Shown here piece by piece: positions 46,454 through 55,489 of a stretch of 64,000 bases of DNA (within the stretch, counting starts at the first letter, position 1; every line of letters starts with the position of its first letter). The notes beneath the pieces are model-generated. The model was not told the origin of the DNA, did not search any database, and was given only the letters and a program-made list of their open reading frames with translations. This DNA is from Pseudomonadota bacterium. GTDB taxonomy: Bacteria > Bdellovibrionota > UBA1018 > CAIMNF01. The translations under genes and the position numbers were made by a program. The stretch covers positions 74,657 through 138,656 of the forward strand of contig JAIXWV010000016.1 in NCBI GenBank assembly GCA_027491115.1, written 5' to 3'.

Positions 46454-48895
46454 ATGTTCAAAATGGGGTGGTTGCGTTTCGGGGCGCTTTTATTCATTCT
46501 TTGCAACGCTGAATCGGCGTGGTCAGTTTGTAACCCGCCATCCGGTGGAACAGCCCGGCTGAACTCGTTCGGGGATTGTGAAATCACCTGTCCCGCGCAA
46601 TACAATCTCTCAGGTGGAGCCTGCGTTTACTCAGGAGCGGGCTCGTATACGTGTGGAGTGAGAACCCTACCCTTCCAAGGACTTCCCGGGGGTACGGGTT
46701 GTCAAATATCCAATCCGTGCGGTCCGAACCGTGTGATGAATTCGGGAATGAATGACTGCTCCTGTGCCACGGGGTATGTTTTGAATGGATCGAGCACGGC
46801 TTGTGTCCTTCCCGGCGGAAGTGGAACCGGAACCGGAGGGTCATCCACATCCAGTCCCTCTTCATGTAATGTGGGCGATCGGTGCACCAATGGAAGCTTG
46901 ACCGGATCTTGGGATGGATCTGCGTGTTGCACGTCTGGAAGTGCACCGGTTTGCCTGGCGCCCCCCATCACTTGTTCTCCCCCGCCTCCTCCTCCGACGT
47001 GTAATATTGGAGATCGGTGCACCAATGGAAGCTTGACCGGCTCTTGGGATGGCTCTGCATGCTGTACCTCCGGGAGTGCCCCGGTTTGTTTGGCCCCTCC
47101 CATCACGTGTTCTCCTCCTCCCCCTCCTGCTCCGGCGTGTAATATCGGAGATCGCTGTACCAATGGAAGTCTGAACGGGAATTGGGATGGTACTGCTTGT
47201 TGCACCACCGGACGTTTTCCGGTTTGCCTGGCTCCTCCCATTTCATGCTCGGCGCCCTTAGCAACTCCCACTCCGACACCGGCCCCCACCTGTACCAACG
47301 GATGGAGTTGCGGACCTTGCCCGAGTCGTCATACCTGCACCTACGATACCCGTGGCAATTGTTGTATCGACGTCACCGCACAAGTGTGTTTGGCCAGTTG
47401 GTCAACTTGCTCGGCTCCCCCTGCTCCGACGGCAACTCCGAGTTGTACTATCGGAGACCGGTGTACCGGTGCGGGTGGAACCTCGGGTGTGTGGTTTGAG
47501 GGCGCGGGGAATCCCTGTTGTGCAGCCGGCGGCGGATGCTGTCAGGTGGATCGAAATGGAAATCCCGTTTCCTGCTTGCTTGGGCCGTTCTCTTGTACTG
47601 GAGGACCTGCAGCGTCCCCGAGTCCGACCGTTACCCCGACTCCAATTCCCGGACAGTCGGTATGTACGGTGAACGAAACCTGCACTCAACTCGGAACCCC
47701 TTCCATACAAGGCACTTGGACAGAGCTCTGCAGTCAGGCGACCAGTCCACCGACTTGCTTTTCCTGTTGTGTGAATGGCGGGCGCTGTGTGAACGGTCCT
47801 TTTGCAGAGTGTTGGGCTCCGCCAACTCCGTCGCCGGCCCCGCCTTCTTCGGCGAATTGTTCAGTAGGCGCGGCTTGTCAGGACCAGTCTGGTTTGATTG
47901 GCTTGATGAGTGCTTCTATGGGATGTTGTGCGAGTGGGAAGTGCTTCGATCCGCCCTACACTTGTCCTCCGTTGATCGGACTCATCGCAACTCCGACCCC
48001 TCCGGCAAATGATCCCTTTGCAGATCCGATCAATACTACTACGTGCCGGAAAGGGTTCAGTAGATCAGGTGGGGGTCCGTGCCGTCCCATGCCGGATTAT
48101 CACTCCTGTTCAACACCTGCGAATTCTCAGATCATGCCATCGGTTCCAGGATCTGAAGACATCCGGAACTTTCTGAATCCGAAATTGAAGTGTTGCCTGA
48201 ACGAAATTGACGGCGCTTTCACCAGTGGGAGTCACCTGAAATTCGACTGTATCGAAAACGCAGGTGTTGCTCCCAATTTCGATTTGCTCTGGGCAGGAAA
48301 GGACCAGGATTTGAACGGCTCAGCGCCTTACGCCACGCTTCTGGCTGGTTTCGGCGGAAAGCCGATCTCCGGATTCTATGCTCTCGAAAACGGATCACTC
48401 CGCCGTTGCAGTGAATTCAGCGAATTCGCCGCCCTCGGTTCTATCCAGGGGTTCCGTGTGGATCCCGTCCAAAAAGTGGTTCAACAGGACTCGGTCGGAG
48501 CCGGACAGATGGTTTCTGTCGGATCTGCCTTACCGGTGCCGACGGGTCCATCCTTCGTGCACATCCGAACTGAGGTCCGGAAAAAAGGTAAGACTATTCC
48601 GACCACGATCGATGAAGTTCGCCGATGCCCGGTCTTGCTTCGTGCAGCAACTGTAGTTTCTTGTAAGAAGCCAGCCGCCGGGCAAGTGCCACCGAAGACC
48701 TATTCGGACCCATCAGCGCCAGCGGACAAGACTCGCTGTACGTCAGGAAGTGTGGTGCAGATTCACGTCCAACTCAGGCAGCTCCACGAGATCACAGGTC
48801 AGCCTACAATGAAAACCGTTGATACCGTGGTGGACAGCTCCCAGCTCTCTACGATTTCAGTTGAAGAAATTCTAAAGTCGCGTCGGACCCCCTGA
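46454..48895 (+). CDS. Secreted cysteine-rich repeat protein, first of three paralogues
   Basis: An 813-residue protein with a signal peptide (MFKMGWLRFGALLFILCNAE). After an EGF/TIL-like N-terminal part (CATGYVLNG) it carries seven tandem modules separated by Pro/Thr-rich linkers. The core is C-N-[VI]-GDRC-TNGSL-x-G-x-W, a CC pair and two more cysteines. The C-terminal region (about 550-813) is shared with the two following genes: LNPKLKCCLNE, FDCIEN, LLWAG, ISGFYAL, RRCSEFSEF, VRRCPVLLRAATVVSC and IHVQLRQLHEITGQPTMKT. Function unknown; a disulfide-stabilised surface or structural role is inferred. The ATG at 46454 follows GAGAGGG; a GTG at 46436 is an alternative. Confidence 0.78.
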   Translation: MFKMGWLRFGALLFILCNAESAWSVCNPPSGGTARLNSFGDCEITCPAQYNLSGGACVYSGAGSYTCGVRTLPFQGLPGGTGCQISNPCGPNRVMNSGMNDCSCATGYVLNGSSTACVLPGGSGTGTGGSSTSSPSSCNVGDRCTNGSLTGSWDGSACCTSGSAPVCLAPPITCSPPPPPPTCNIGDRCTNGSLTGSWDGSACCTSGSAPVCLAPPITCSPPPPPAPACNIGDRCTNGSLNGNWDGTACCTTGRFPVCLAPPISCSAPLATPTPTPAPTCTNGWSCGPCPSRHTCTYDTRGNCCIDVTAQVCLASWSTCSAPPAPTATPSCTIGDRCTGAGGTSGVWFEGAGNPCCAAGGGCCQVDRNGNPVSCLLGPFSCTGGPAASPSPTVTPTPIPGQSVCTVNETCTQLGTPSIQGTWTELCSQATSPPTCFSCCVNGGRCVNGPFAECWAPPTPSPAPPSSANCSVGAACQDQSGLIGLMSASMGCCASGKCFDPPYTCPPLIGLIATPTPPANDPFADPINTTTCRKGFSRSGGGPCRPMPDYHSCSTPANSQIMPSVPGSEDIRNFLNPKLKCCLNEIDGAFTSGSHLKFDCIENAGVAPNFDLLWAGKDQDLNGSAPYATLLAGFGGKPISGFYALENGSLRRCSEFSEFAALGSIQGFRVDPVQKVVQQDSVGAGQMVSVGSALPVPTGPSFVHIRTEVRKKGKTIPTTIDEVRRCPVLLRAATVVSCKKPAAGQVPPKTYSDPSAPADKTRCTSGSVVQIHVQLRQLHEITGQPTMKTVDTVVDSSQLSTISVEEILKSRRTP
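46865..48005 (+). repeat. Tandem coding repeats: seven cysteine modules
   Basis: Units start at 46865, 47000 and 47138, spaced 135 and 138 bases, with near-identical DNA. Four more divergent units follow (from about 47291, 47441, 47660 and 47850). Each module has about six cysteines, including a CC pair, and ends in a Pro/Thr linker. Near-identity of the first three implies recent duplication. Confidence 0.8.
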
Positions 48896-48898
48896 CGG

Positions 48899-48931
48899 AA
48901 CCGTCTTTTCCCGACGGTTTTGATGTATACT
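48899..48931 (+). promoter_or_regulatory. Weak terminator and possible -10 before the second paralogue
   Basis: AACCGTC/GACGGTT (48899-48905 and 48913-48919) forms a 7-bp stem with four T. TATACT (48926-48931) after it resembles a -10 element, 18 bases before the ATG at 48949. The second gene may thus have its own promoter. Confidence 0.4.
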
Positions 48932-48948
48932 GAAACCTAGGGGAAACC

Positions 48949-50838
48949 ATGGGTTCTAGGTGGGTGTTCATTGCGTCTGTTTATTTCGGACTCGGGCTTT
49001 CGAGTCTGACTGAGACTGCTTGGGCACAAGGATACGTCCCTGGCCAGTTGGGTGCCCCCCGCCCCAATCGAGTCAACCGGGATGATCAATTCGGACGGGT
49101 GAGTGGGACTTCAGGAACAGTCGAGTACGAATTCGGTTACCTCAAGGGGGGAGCAATGGACGACCCGCACAATGAGTGGCCGGTGTGTGGTCCGGGTGTG
49201 GCTACGACCAGTCCTCGAATCCCCGTTGGAGAAGATGGCACGGTGTCTTCTGCGGCCACTACCACCCGTCCCAATGCAGTCGACAATTTATCAAACACCG
49301 ATGGGTATTGGTATTTGTGGACTTCTTCAGGAAGTCCATCCTACGCCTATCGGAGAAGCAACGGTCAGGTCAACCGCTGCGCCTGCCTGTCTGACCAGAT
49401 CACCGACCCGAGCCCGCTCCCGACGTACACGGCTTCGGCTACTCGAACACCACCGGTTGAATATTCGATTGCGCCACAAAGGTTTTTACCTTCGACATAC
49501 GAAATTATCTCCGAGGCGACGTCGAACTTTTCTATTTCGAGACAATATGGGCCAGTTGCAGTATCGAACCTCGCAGTGGGAGACCCCAGGGCTTTTTCGC
49601 GATTTCATCCGGCATCTCCGACAGACAGTTATTCGGTTTGCAGTTGTCCGAACATCAATGAAAAAGCCATTCGGATCGGTATCAGCGATCAACAGTTCGG
49701 CTCTCGTTGCGAGCCGATGATCGTCGATGACCCTCCCGGGGTCCGGGTACTCGCACCTTATGGGGAATCTACGGAGTTCGAGAGGCATTATCATTCTCCC
49801 CCCAATAGTTCTCACATCCTGACTTCATGGAAGGAGCAGAGCACCGCCGACCCGCTTTCCTCCACCGTGAATTTACCAACGGAATCAAACTTGGCGATGG
49901 TCCAGCAATACCGCCGAAGAATCTGGACCTGCTCCGCACCGTATGAGCCGAACTTGGGGACGGGGAGATGCCAATACAGTCGACAAAAACACGCCTGCGG
50001 AGGGGGTTCGAGTGGGATTGCCTTGTCTCCCTATGGAGAGGTTTCGGACACGGCATCGGAGGTCAATTTCAAGAACCTCGCAAACAAAAAGTTGGCGTGT
50101 TGCCTGAATTCACATGCAGTGAGCAGCGCCGGAGTCACCCAACAGAATTTTTTGAAGTACGATTGCGTTCAAACCCAGGAGGTGGATCCCTCCGGTGCGC
50201 GGCTCGACTTCAATGCGCTCTGGGCCGGTGGGGATGATTCCTTGGATGGGGGCCAAATGAATGCGTTGGCGCTGGTGAGTGCGGTCGGCCAACCGATTAC
50301 CGGGTTTTACTCGCTTCGTGGAACGCGGTGCGGGAAGTTCAGCGAGTTCGGTGGAGAGCTTCGTCCGAAGCGGGTTCAGCCCTTTTTGATCGCGACCCAG
50401 CAAGCCAATGTCATGAGTGGGGGGGGGATCGAGAATCTTGCTGCGGCCTATCCCCTGCCGTCGGGAAATGCCTACCTGGACCTGAAGGCCGGGATTGGCA
50501 AGGATGTTCCCGATACCATCCAGGAAATGAACGAGTGCCCCATCCTGGTCCGGGCCGCCCTTGTGGTGAGTTGCCCTTCATCGAATGCAGGGACCCCCCC
50601 GGATTTAAGGTATCAGGATTCTGGCCTGATTCGTTGTCCTATGGCGGCATCGGTGGCAGTGCACCTCAGGATCGAGCAACTTTATCACATCGCAGGCCAG
50701 AGTCCGCTCAAGACCTTTGACACGCGGGCAATGAAAGACCAAATCGCTTCGCTAGATGTCGCCGAAATCATTGGAAGTAGGTTCGGTGAAACTTGTTTGC
50801 CAGGAACCCGTAGGGTGGGGGACGTATGCACGTATTGA
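48949..50838 (+). CDS. Secreted cysteine-rich protein, second of three paralogues
   Basis: A 629-residue protein with a signal peptide (cleavage near AWA-Q, residue 27). Its middle part (PVCGPG..., CACLSDQI, SVCSCPNINEKAIRI, RRIWTCSAPYEPNLGTGRC) and C-terminal part (NKKLACCLNS, KYDCVQT, LWAGGDD, ITGFYSLRG, CGKFSEFGG, MNECPILVRAALVVSCPS) align with residues about 870-1421 of the third gene and, for the C-terminal part, with the first. No repeats. It is the minimal version of the family. It starts with GGGGA before the ATG and overlaps the next gene by 13 bases. Function unknown. Confidence 0.8.
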   Translation: MGSRWVFIASVYFGLGLSSLTETAWAQGYVPGQLGAPRPNRVNRDDQFGRVSGTSGTVEYEFGYLKGGAMDDPHNEWPVCGPGVATTSPRIPVGEDGTVSSAATTTRPNAVDNLSNTDGYWYLWTSSGSPSYAYRRSNGQVNRCACLSDQITDPSPLPTYTASATRTPPVEYSIAPQRFLPSTYEIISEATSNFSISRQYGPVAVSNLAVGDPRAFSRFHPASPTDSYSVCSCPNINEKAIRIGISDQQFGSRCEPMIVDDPPGVRVLAPYGESTEFERHYHSPPNSSHILTSWKEQSTADPLSSTVNLPTESNLAMVQQYRRRIWTCSAPYEPNLGTGRCQYSRQKHACGGGSSGIALSPYGEVSDTASEVNFKNLANKKLACCLNSHAVSSAGVTQQNFLKYDCVQTQEVDPSGARLDFNALWAGGDDSLDGGQMNALALVSAVGQPITGFYSLRGTRCGKFSEFGGELRPKRVQPFLIATQQANVMSGGGIENLAAAYPLPSGNAYLDLKAGIGKDVPDTIQEMNECPILVRAALVVSCPSSNAGTPPDLRYQDSGLIRCPMAASVAVHLRIEQLYHIAGQSPLKTFDTRAMKDQIASLDVAEIIGSRFGETCLPGTRRVGDVCTY

Positions 50839-53800
50839 GAAATTCGTGGAAAGTGTTTTTGATGGTCGCGCTTTTTCTCTTGGATCCATCCACCTCGCAG
50901 GCCAGGCGGGTGCGGGGGAACAAACCCACGCCCACTCCCGTTCCGACAGTTGCCCCAGTTCTACCGGTCGTGCTTCCGGATGTTCCCCTCGCTTTCGACA
51001 CTTGCAGTTACTACGACGGCCAGGTTGAGGATTTTGATTTTCGTGATGAGCCGAATGAAAGTGTTGGAGTATGTCAGGCGGCTTGGGATCGTGCGGATCC
51101 TATGGGCGACGGGGTCTTGGAAGCGTTGGATCTGATTGCGGCAAGTGGTCGATATCCTGTTCAGTTGGATTGGGATGGCAAAACACCTTCAGGCGTGATG
51201 ATCACACCCGCCGGAGCAAAGGAGTGCCAATGTGTGGCCCGGCCTTTACCGAAGGAATTCATGACCGGTTTTCCTGAGGTGTTTTGGGGTGTTTTTGGGG
51301 GGACCAAGAATTGTGGCGTCAGAAGAGGTGCGTGGCAATTCGAGTCGTGTAAGTCTTCGGTTGTGATCGATCCGGGGACAGGGGGCTCCTGTCCGACGTT
51401 CAATCTGCTCAAGCAAGCGAGTGATGGCCCCGGAGGAGTCCGTACCCAGGTCTTCGGTCTCACTGGCTACCCAGATCCGAGTGACGTTTTTGGTTTGACG
51501 ATTTACGGGCATCACGTCACTTCAACCGGATTCAAAGAAGCTTCAAGTCATGCTAAATGGCTCACGGCACAGGTGGGCCAAACGACGCCTGAAGAATGGA
51601 ACTCGGCGGGAAAAGCACCCTTCGGTGCGAACGGATTTCCACCCAGGATCGATCCGGTGTTCAACGCAACCGATTCAGCCCATCTTTACCTCTACCTCGA
51701 TGATGCAAATCAAGCAGTACCTTGGTTCAGGTCTTCTGTCAGGCCTGAGTGCAGCGGGGGCGGGTGTCCCACCTTTGCGAATGTCTTGAACCTTCTGGAG
51801 GGGGATCGAAGACTGCAAGTGTTCAACCTGAACGGGATGTTCTCTTTGGGTGATGCCATTGGATTCAAAATTTACGGACACGACGTTTATGTGAAGTACG
51901 AATCTGGAATGGATACGATGAAGCTCGCCGAAATGCTCGCCGAGCGGATTCGTTCCATTACCCCAGATGAATGGGCCGCAGCCAATGGGGGTCAAAAGTC
52001 GATCATTGAACGAATCATGAAGTATCCAATCGAAATCGGTGTGGGTACTGACGGAACCCAGACAGTGATCAAGATGCTTCTGGATCCGGCTCAATTGGCT
52101 ATGCCGATTCTGATCACTCCGAAGGGTTCGTGTGCTCTGGGCGCTACTTTCAAATTCGACCCGAACGGAGGCTCACTCGGTGTCATCGATCAGGGGGGCT
52201 CTGGGTCGATGACTGTGGCTGTATTCAATGTGAGTGGACGCCCGATCAAGGGCTGTTCCATTTTCCCTAGTGATCCGGACAACTTCCAAATCAAAGCCGG
52301 ATCGGAGTGTGATGGTTTTGATGTGGGGGGAGCCTGCAAATTCGAGTTGATCGGATCTCCTAGTTACAGTTCATATGGAGGGGTTTCGGGAAATGTTTAC
52401 ATTGCCTGTGGAGGTGATCTGGCGATGAGCGAAGTGGCTGGTTTCCGTTACGAGATTGGTGCCATGTTGTCTGCACCCGATCTTTATCTGAAACCGCTCA
52501 CGCTTGATTTCGGGTCGATCAAGGTTGGTTCCGCCTCGGCCTCTCAGAGTGTCACGATCAACAACCTCGGCGAACAGGAGGCGCAGTCGTGCAAAGTGTA
52601 TTTAACCAACTCTGAAGATTTTCTGATCAAGAATCCAGAAGCTTGCCTCAATGTACCTGGCAAAGGAGCTTGCACCATGGATGTGGTGGCATTTCCAAAA
52701 AGCGACGGTGCCAAACGGACCACTTTGGTGGCGGAGTGCTTGAACGCTCGCGGTCAGTCGACTCCTGACGGGATCATGGTGAATTTCTCTGCGGCGACAC
52801 CCGAGCCGACACCGGTGACCACGCCCGCGCCCATGCCATTGTTGTCATTTACCTCACCGAGCAGCGCGGATTTTGGAACGGTAGTCGTGGGGAGCACCGG
52901 AGGTCCCTTGTCGTTGACCGTGGTGAACTCGGGAACCCTCGATGCTTCATTGTGTAAGTTGGCGTTCACCGGACCGGATGCGACCCAGTTCCAGTTCGAC
53001 TCGTCCTGCGGCACTGTTCCGGCCAGTAACTGTCAGGCGATGTGTCAGCAGAAGTGCCCCGCCGGCGATGTCTGCGGCTATGACGTCAAGTTGAATTGTT
53101 GTACTGACTACTCGAACCCCGCTGTTGCGATGGATTGTCCACTTTGTAAGCCAGGGGCATGTACCTTCAATTTTTCGGGAAGGCCGACCGTTGCAGGAGC
53201 CATGAAAGCCCAGGTCTCGCTTACTTGCGGAAATGGCGGATCTGCATCCAGTTCAGCAAATGGAATCACCATGAATGCGACTCAACCAGCGGGTACTCCC
53301 ACCCCGACACCGACCCCCAGTTGTTCTATGGAGGGTGCGGTGAAAATGTCTACGGATTGCGTATGTCCTGCAGGTTATGAGGTCGGAACCAATTCTTCCG
53401 GCGCGCAGGCTTGTCGTCCAGTGGTGCCCTCGAGTGAGTTCGCCAAGGCCGGAGATTCCTTCTCGGATGGCTATCCGGTTTGTGGAACCGGTCGGATGCC
53501 TCTAACTTCTAACTTTTTTTTGAGTGATCTCTCTACTCAATCGAGGCCCCTCTCGACTCATCAGTTCACGAAGCTCGGGAGTCTCTATCGTTTTGCTAAG
53601 GACAATTCACCGGCGGATCAAAACCTCGTCTCGCCACAGTATCTCTACTCGGCAGCGGGGCTGAAGCGTTGCGTGTGTTCGGCATCAGATATTGCATATG
53701 ACCCGAGCATCGCTACGGACACCACCGGGAAGCTTGTTTCCGGCTCGGGACGTTTTGTGAGTGATTTGTATGAAGTGGTCGCATCCACCTCAACTTCAAA

Positions 53801-55091
53801 TCCGAACTCGGACACCTACGCAACGGTTCCGATTGCCCACGATGGGGCAGGTAACGGTTATTCCGGATCGTTGTATTATCCTGGACATGGTGGCTCAGGT
53901 GCGGCCAAGGTGAGTTGCGGTTGTCCGAATCTGAATGAGAAAGTGACGGCGATATCAGCCTTGGCCGGTTCCGGTTATTCGTGTTCACCGGCACTCGATA
54001 CTTCGGATCCGAACACCCAGAAATACATGGTACTCGCAAATTTTGATCCAGCTGTACACGATTCATCAGCTACGACGACGCACTTGCTGGATCGCACCTC
54101 CGCAACTGCAAAGGTCACTCGTGTTCAGTTACCGACCGCGACGGGTGGATATCGGACTTACAATCGGAGGATCTGGACCTGCGCTCCACCGACTTATTTG
54201 GACGTCTCCAGCAGGACCTGCAAGATCAGGGAAAACGTTCACATGTGTGATAACGGTGATTCCTCCGGAGTGCCCTCCCCGGTGTCGCAAAATCTGAGTG
54301 GGTCCACGGCTAGAGATCAGTTTAACAATGCGGCCAATCCTAAACTGGCATGCTGTCTGAATTCTTTTGACCGGAAGAATCCATCTAACCCCTTAAAATA
54401 CGACTGTATCCAGAACGCCGATCAATCGCCTGCTGATTTTGAAAGTCTCTGGATGTCGACCGATCCGGCTGACACCGGGGGACAGGGAAATGCCATGGTC
54501 CTTACAGATGGATCCGGACGGCCGGTAACGGGTTTTTTTACCCTCACAGGTGCCCGTTGTGGTGAATACAGTGAGTTTGCGGGTCCGATCCGTGAGGCCA
54601 CTGTGAATCCAGCTCAGATCGCTACCCAGCAAAATCTGAGTGGGAATAAGTTCGATCAGAACTTCATCCAGTTCAGCGGTAACTCGATCGGGCCACCCCC
54701 TCGGGCCCTGAGTTGGTTCTCCTCGAAAAAGACTGTCCCGGATCAGGCATCTAAGCCGGCTCAAGCTGCGCGTGAATGTCCAATCCTTGCTCGGGCCGCC
54801 CTCGTGGTGACTTGCGGTTCGGATGATGTAGCCGGGCAGCTTCCCCAACGGTTTACCGATTCAAGAGGCCATGTCCACTGTCTGGCTGCCAAGTCGATCA
54901 AGGTTCATCTTCGGATTCAGCAGGTCTACAAGATCACGGGGGTTCCTCCGATCAAGACTTTTGACTCGATCATGGACCTAGAAGAGGCCAAGCGTACGAG
55001 TATCAACATGGAGGGAATGATCCGTGCCCGAGCCGGAGCGTTCTGCCCGGCAGGAACGAGTTACGCGGAGGGGAACTGCTTTTTCAAATGA
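50826..55091 (+). CDS. Giant secreted modular cysteine-rich protein, third of three paralogues
   Basis: A 1421-residue protein with a signal peptide (about residues 1-26, ending SQA-R) and a Pro/Thr linker. Two similar domains (about residues 190-280 and 315-400) each contain CPTF and a FGLTIYGHHV/GFKIYGHDV strand. Three choice-of-anchor-like immunoglobulin modules follow, for example LTLDFGSIKVGSASASQSV and ADFGTVVVGSTGGPLSL, then a cysteine-rich block (CQAMCQQKCPAGDVCGYD). The last 550 residues are the module shared with its neighbour. Translation is coupled by a 13-base overlap with the preceding gene and a 4-base overlap with the next. Likely exported and extracellular; role unknown. Confidence 0.8.
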   Translation: MHVLRNSWKVFLMVALFLLDPSTSQARRVRGNKPTPTPVPTVAPVLPVVLPDVPLAFDTCSYYDGQVEDFDFRDEPNESVGVCQAAWDRADPMGDGVLEALDLIAASGRYPVQLDWDGKTPSGVMITPAGAKECQCVARPLPKEFMTGFPEVFWGVFGGTKNCGVRRGAWQFESCKSSVVIDPGTGGSCPTFNLLKQASDGPGGVRTQVFGLTGYPDPSDVFGLTIYGHHVTSTGFKEASSHAKWLTAQVGQTTPEEWNSAGKAPFGANGFPPRIDPVFNATDSAHLYLYLDDANQAVPWFRSSVRPECSGGGCPTFANVLNLLEGDRRLQVFNLNGMFSLGDAIGFKIYGHDVYVKYESGMDTMKLAEMLAERIRSITPDEWAAANGGQKSIIERIMKYPIEIGVGTDGTQTVIKMLLDPAQLAMPILITPKGSCALGATFKFDPNGGSLGVIDQGGSGSMTVAVFNVSGRPIKGCSIFPSDPDNFQIKAGSECDGFDVGGACKFELIGSPSYSSYGGVSGNVYIACGGDLAMSEVAGFRYEIGAMLSAPDLYLKPLTLDFGSIKVGSASASQSVTINNLGEQEAQSCKVYLTNSEDFLIKNPEACLNVPGKGACTMDVVAFPKSDGAKRTTLVAECLNARGQSTPDGIMVNFSAATPEPTPVTTPAPMPLLSFTSPSSADFGTVVVGSTGGPLSLTVVNSGTLDASLCKLAFTGPDATQFQFDSSCGTVPASNCQAMCQQKCPAGDVCGYDVKLNCCTDYSNPAVAMDCPLCKPGACTFNFSGRPTVAGAMKAQVSLTCGNGGSASSSANGITMNATQPAGTPTPTPTPSCSMEGAVKMSTDCVCPAGYEVGTNSSGAQACRPVVPSSEFAKAGDSFSDGYPVCGTGRMPLTSNFFLSDLSTQSRPLSTHQFTKLGSLYRFAKDNSPADQNLVSPQYLYSAAGLKRCVCSASDIAYDPSIATDTTGKLVSGSGRFVSDLYEVVASTSTSNPNSDTYATVPIAHDGAGNGYSGSLYYPGHGGSGAAKVSCGCPNLNEKVTAISALAGSGYSCSPALDTSDPNTQKYMVLANFDPAVHDSSATTTHLLDRTSATAKVTRVQLPTATGGYRTYNRRIWTCAPPTYLDVSSRTCKIRENVHMCDNGDSSGVPSPVSQNLSGSTARDQFNNAANPKLACCLNSFDRKNPSNPLKYDCIQNADQSPADFESLWMSTDPADTGGQGNAMVLTDGSGRPVTGFFTLTGARCGEYSEFAGPIREATVNPAQIATQQNLSGNKFDQNFIQFSGNSIGPPPRALSWFSSKKTVPDQASKPAQAARECPILARAALVVTCGSDDVAGQLPQRFTDSRGHVHCLAAKSIKVHLRIQQVYKITGVPPIKTFDSIMDLEEAKRTSINMEGMIRARAGAFCPAGTSYAEGNCFFK

Positions 55092-55489
55092 GGGTTCGCT
55101 CCACTTTCGGATGCAGTTGGATCGCCGGTGCTGCACTCCTGGGATATGGCTTGCTTGCTTACTTGATTCACCGTTTCGGTGTCGAGGCAGGTTTAGATGC
55201 TTTGGCCCGATTCGGACCGCATTGTCCTGTGTTCTCGTTTACAGGGTGGAAGTGCGGATTTTGTGGAATGTCCCGTGCTTTTGTCTACTTGTTCGACGGG
55301 AGGATGGATTCCGCAGTTAGTCTCAATCTCCTCTCTGTGCCCGTGTTCATTGCAGTCCCTGGAGTGTTGATGTGGTGGTCTCTCCGGCGACCGGTATCCT
55401 TCGGGTTGCATCCCATCATTCCCCTGGTCATGTTGATGCTGCTCACGATCTACAGTTTGGTGAGGAATCTGGTTCCCGGGGTCCCTTAA
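55088..55489 (+). CDS. DUF2752 membrane protein
   Basis: A 133-residue protein with about three hydrophobic segments. The DUF2752 signature is clear: GPHCPVFSFTGWKCGFCGMSRAF, with the TG-x2-C-x2-CG-x-(S/T)R pattern, then a hydrophobic run containing SLNLLSVPVF. Other families have the same cysteine motif in small membrane proteins of unknown role. Its ATG overlaps the stop of the giant protein (ATGA), so it is coupled to it. It overlaps the convergent peptidase gene by 4 bases. A link to disulfide chemistry of the neighbours is conjecture. Confidence 0.85.
   Translation: MRVRSTFGCSWIAGAALLGYGLLAYLIHRFGVEAGLDALARFGPHCPVFSFTGWKCGFCGMSRAFVYLFDGRMDSAVSLNLLSVPVFIAVPGVLMWWSLRRPVSFGLHPIIPLVMLMLLTIYSLVRNLVPGVP

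Noticed and set aside
46865-47290. CRISPR-like array
   Set aside because: The repeats are contiguous, 135-138 bases long and in frame within a protein; there are no spacers.
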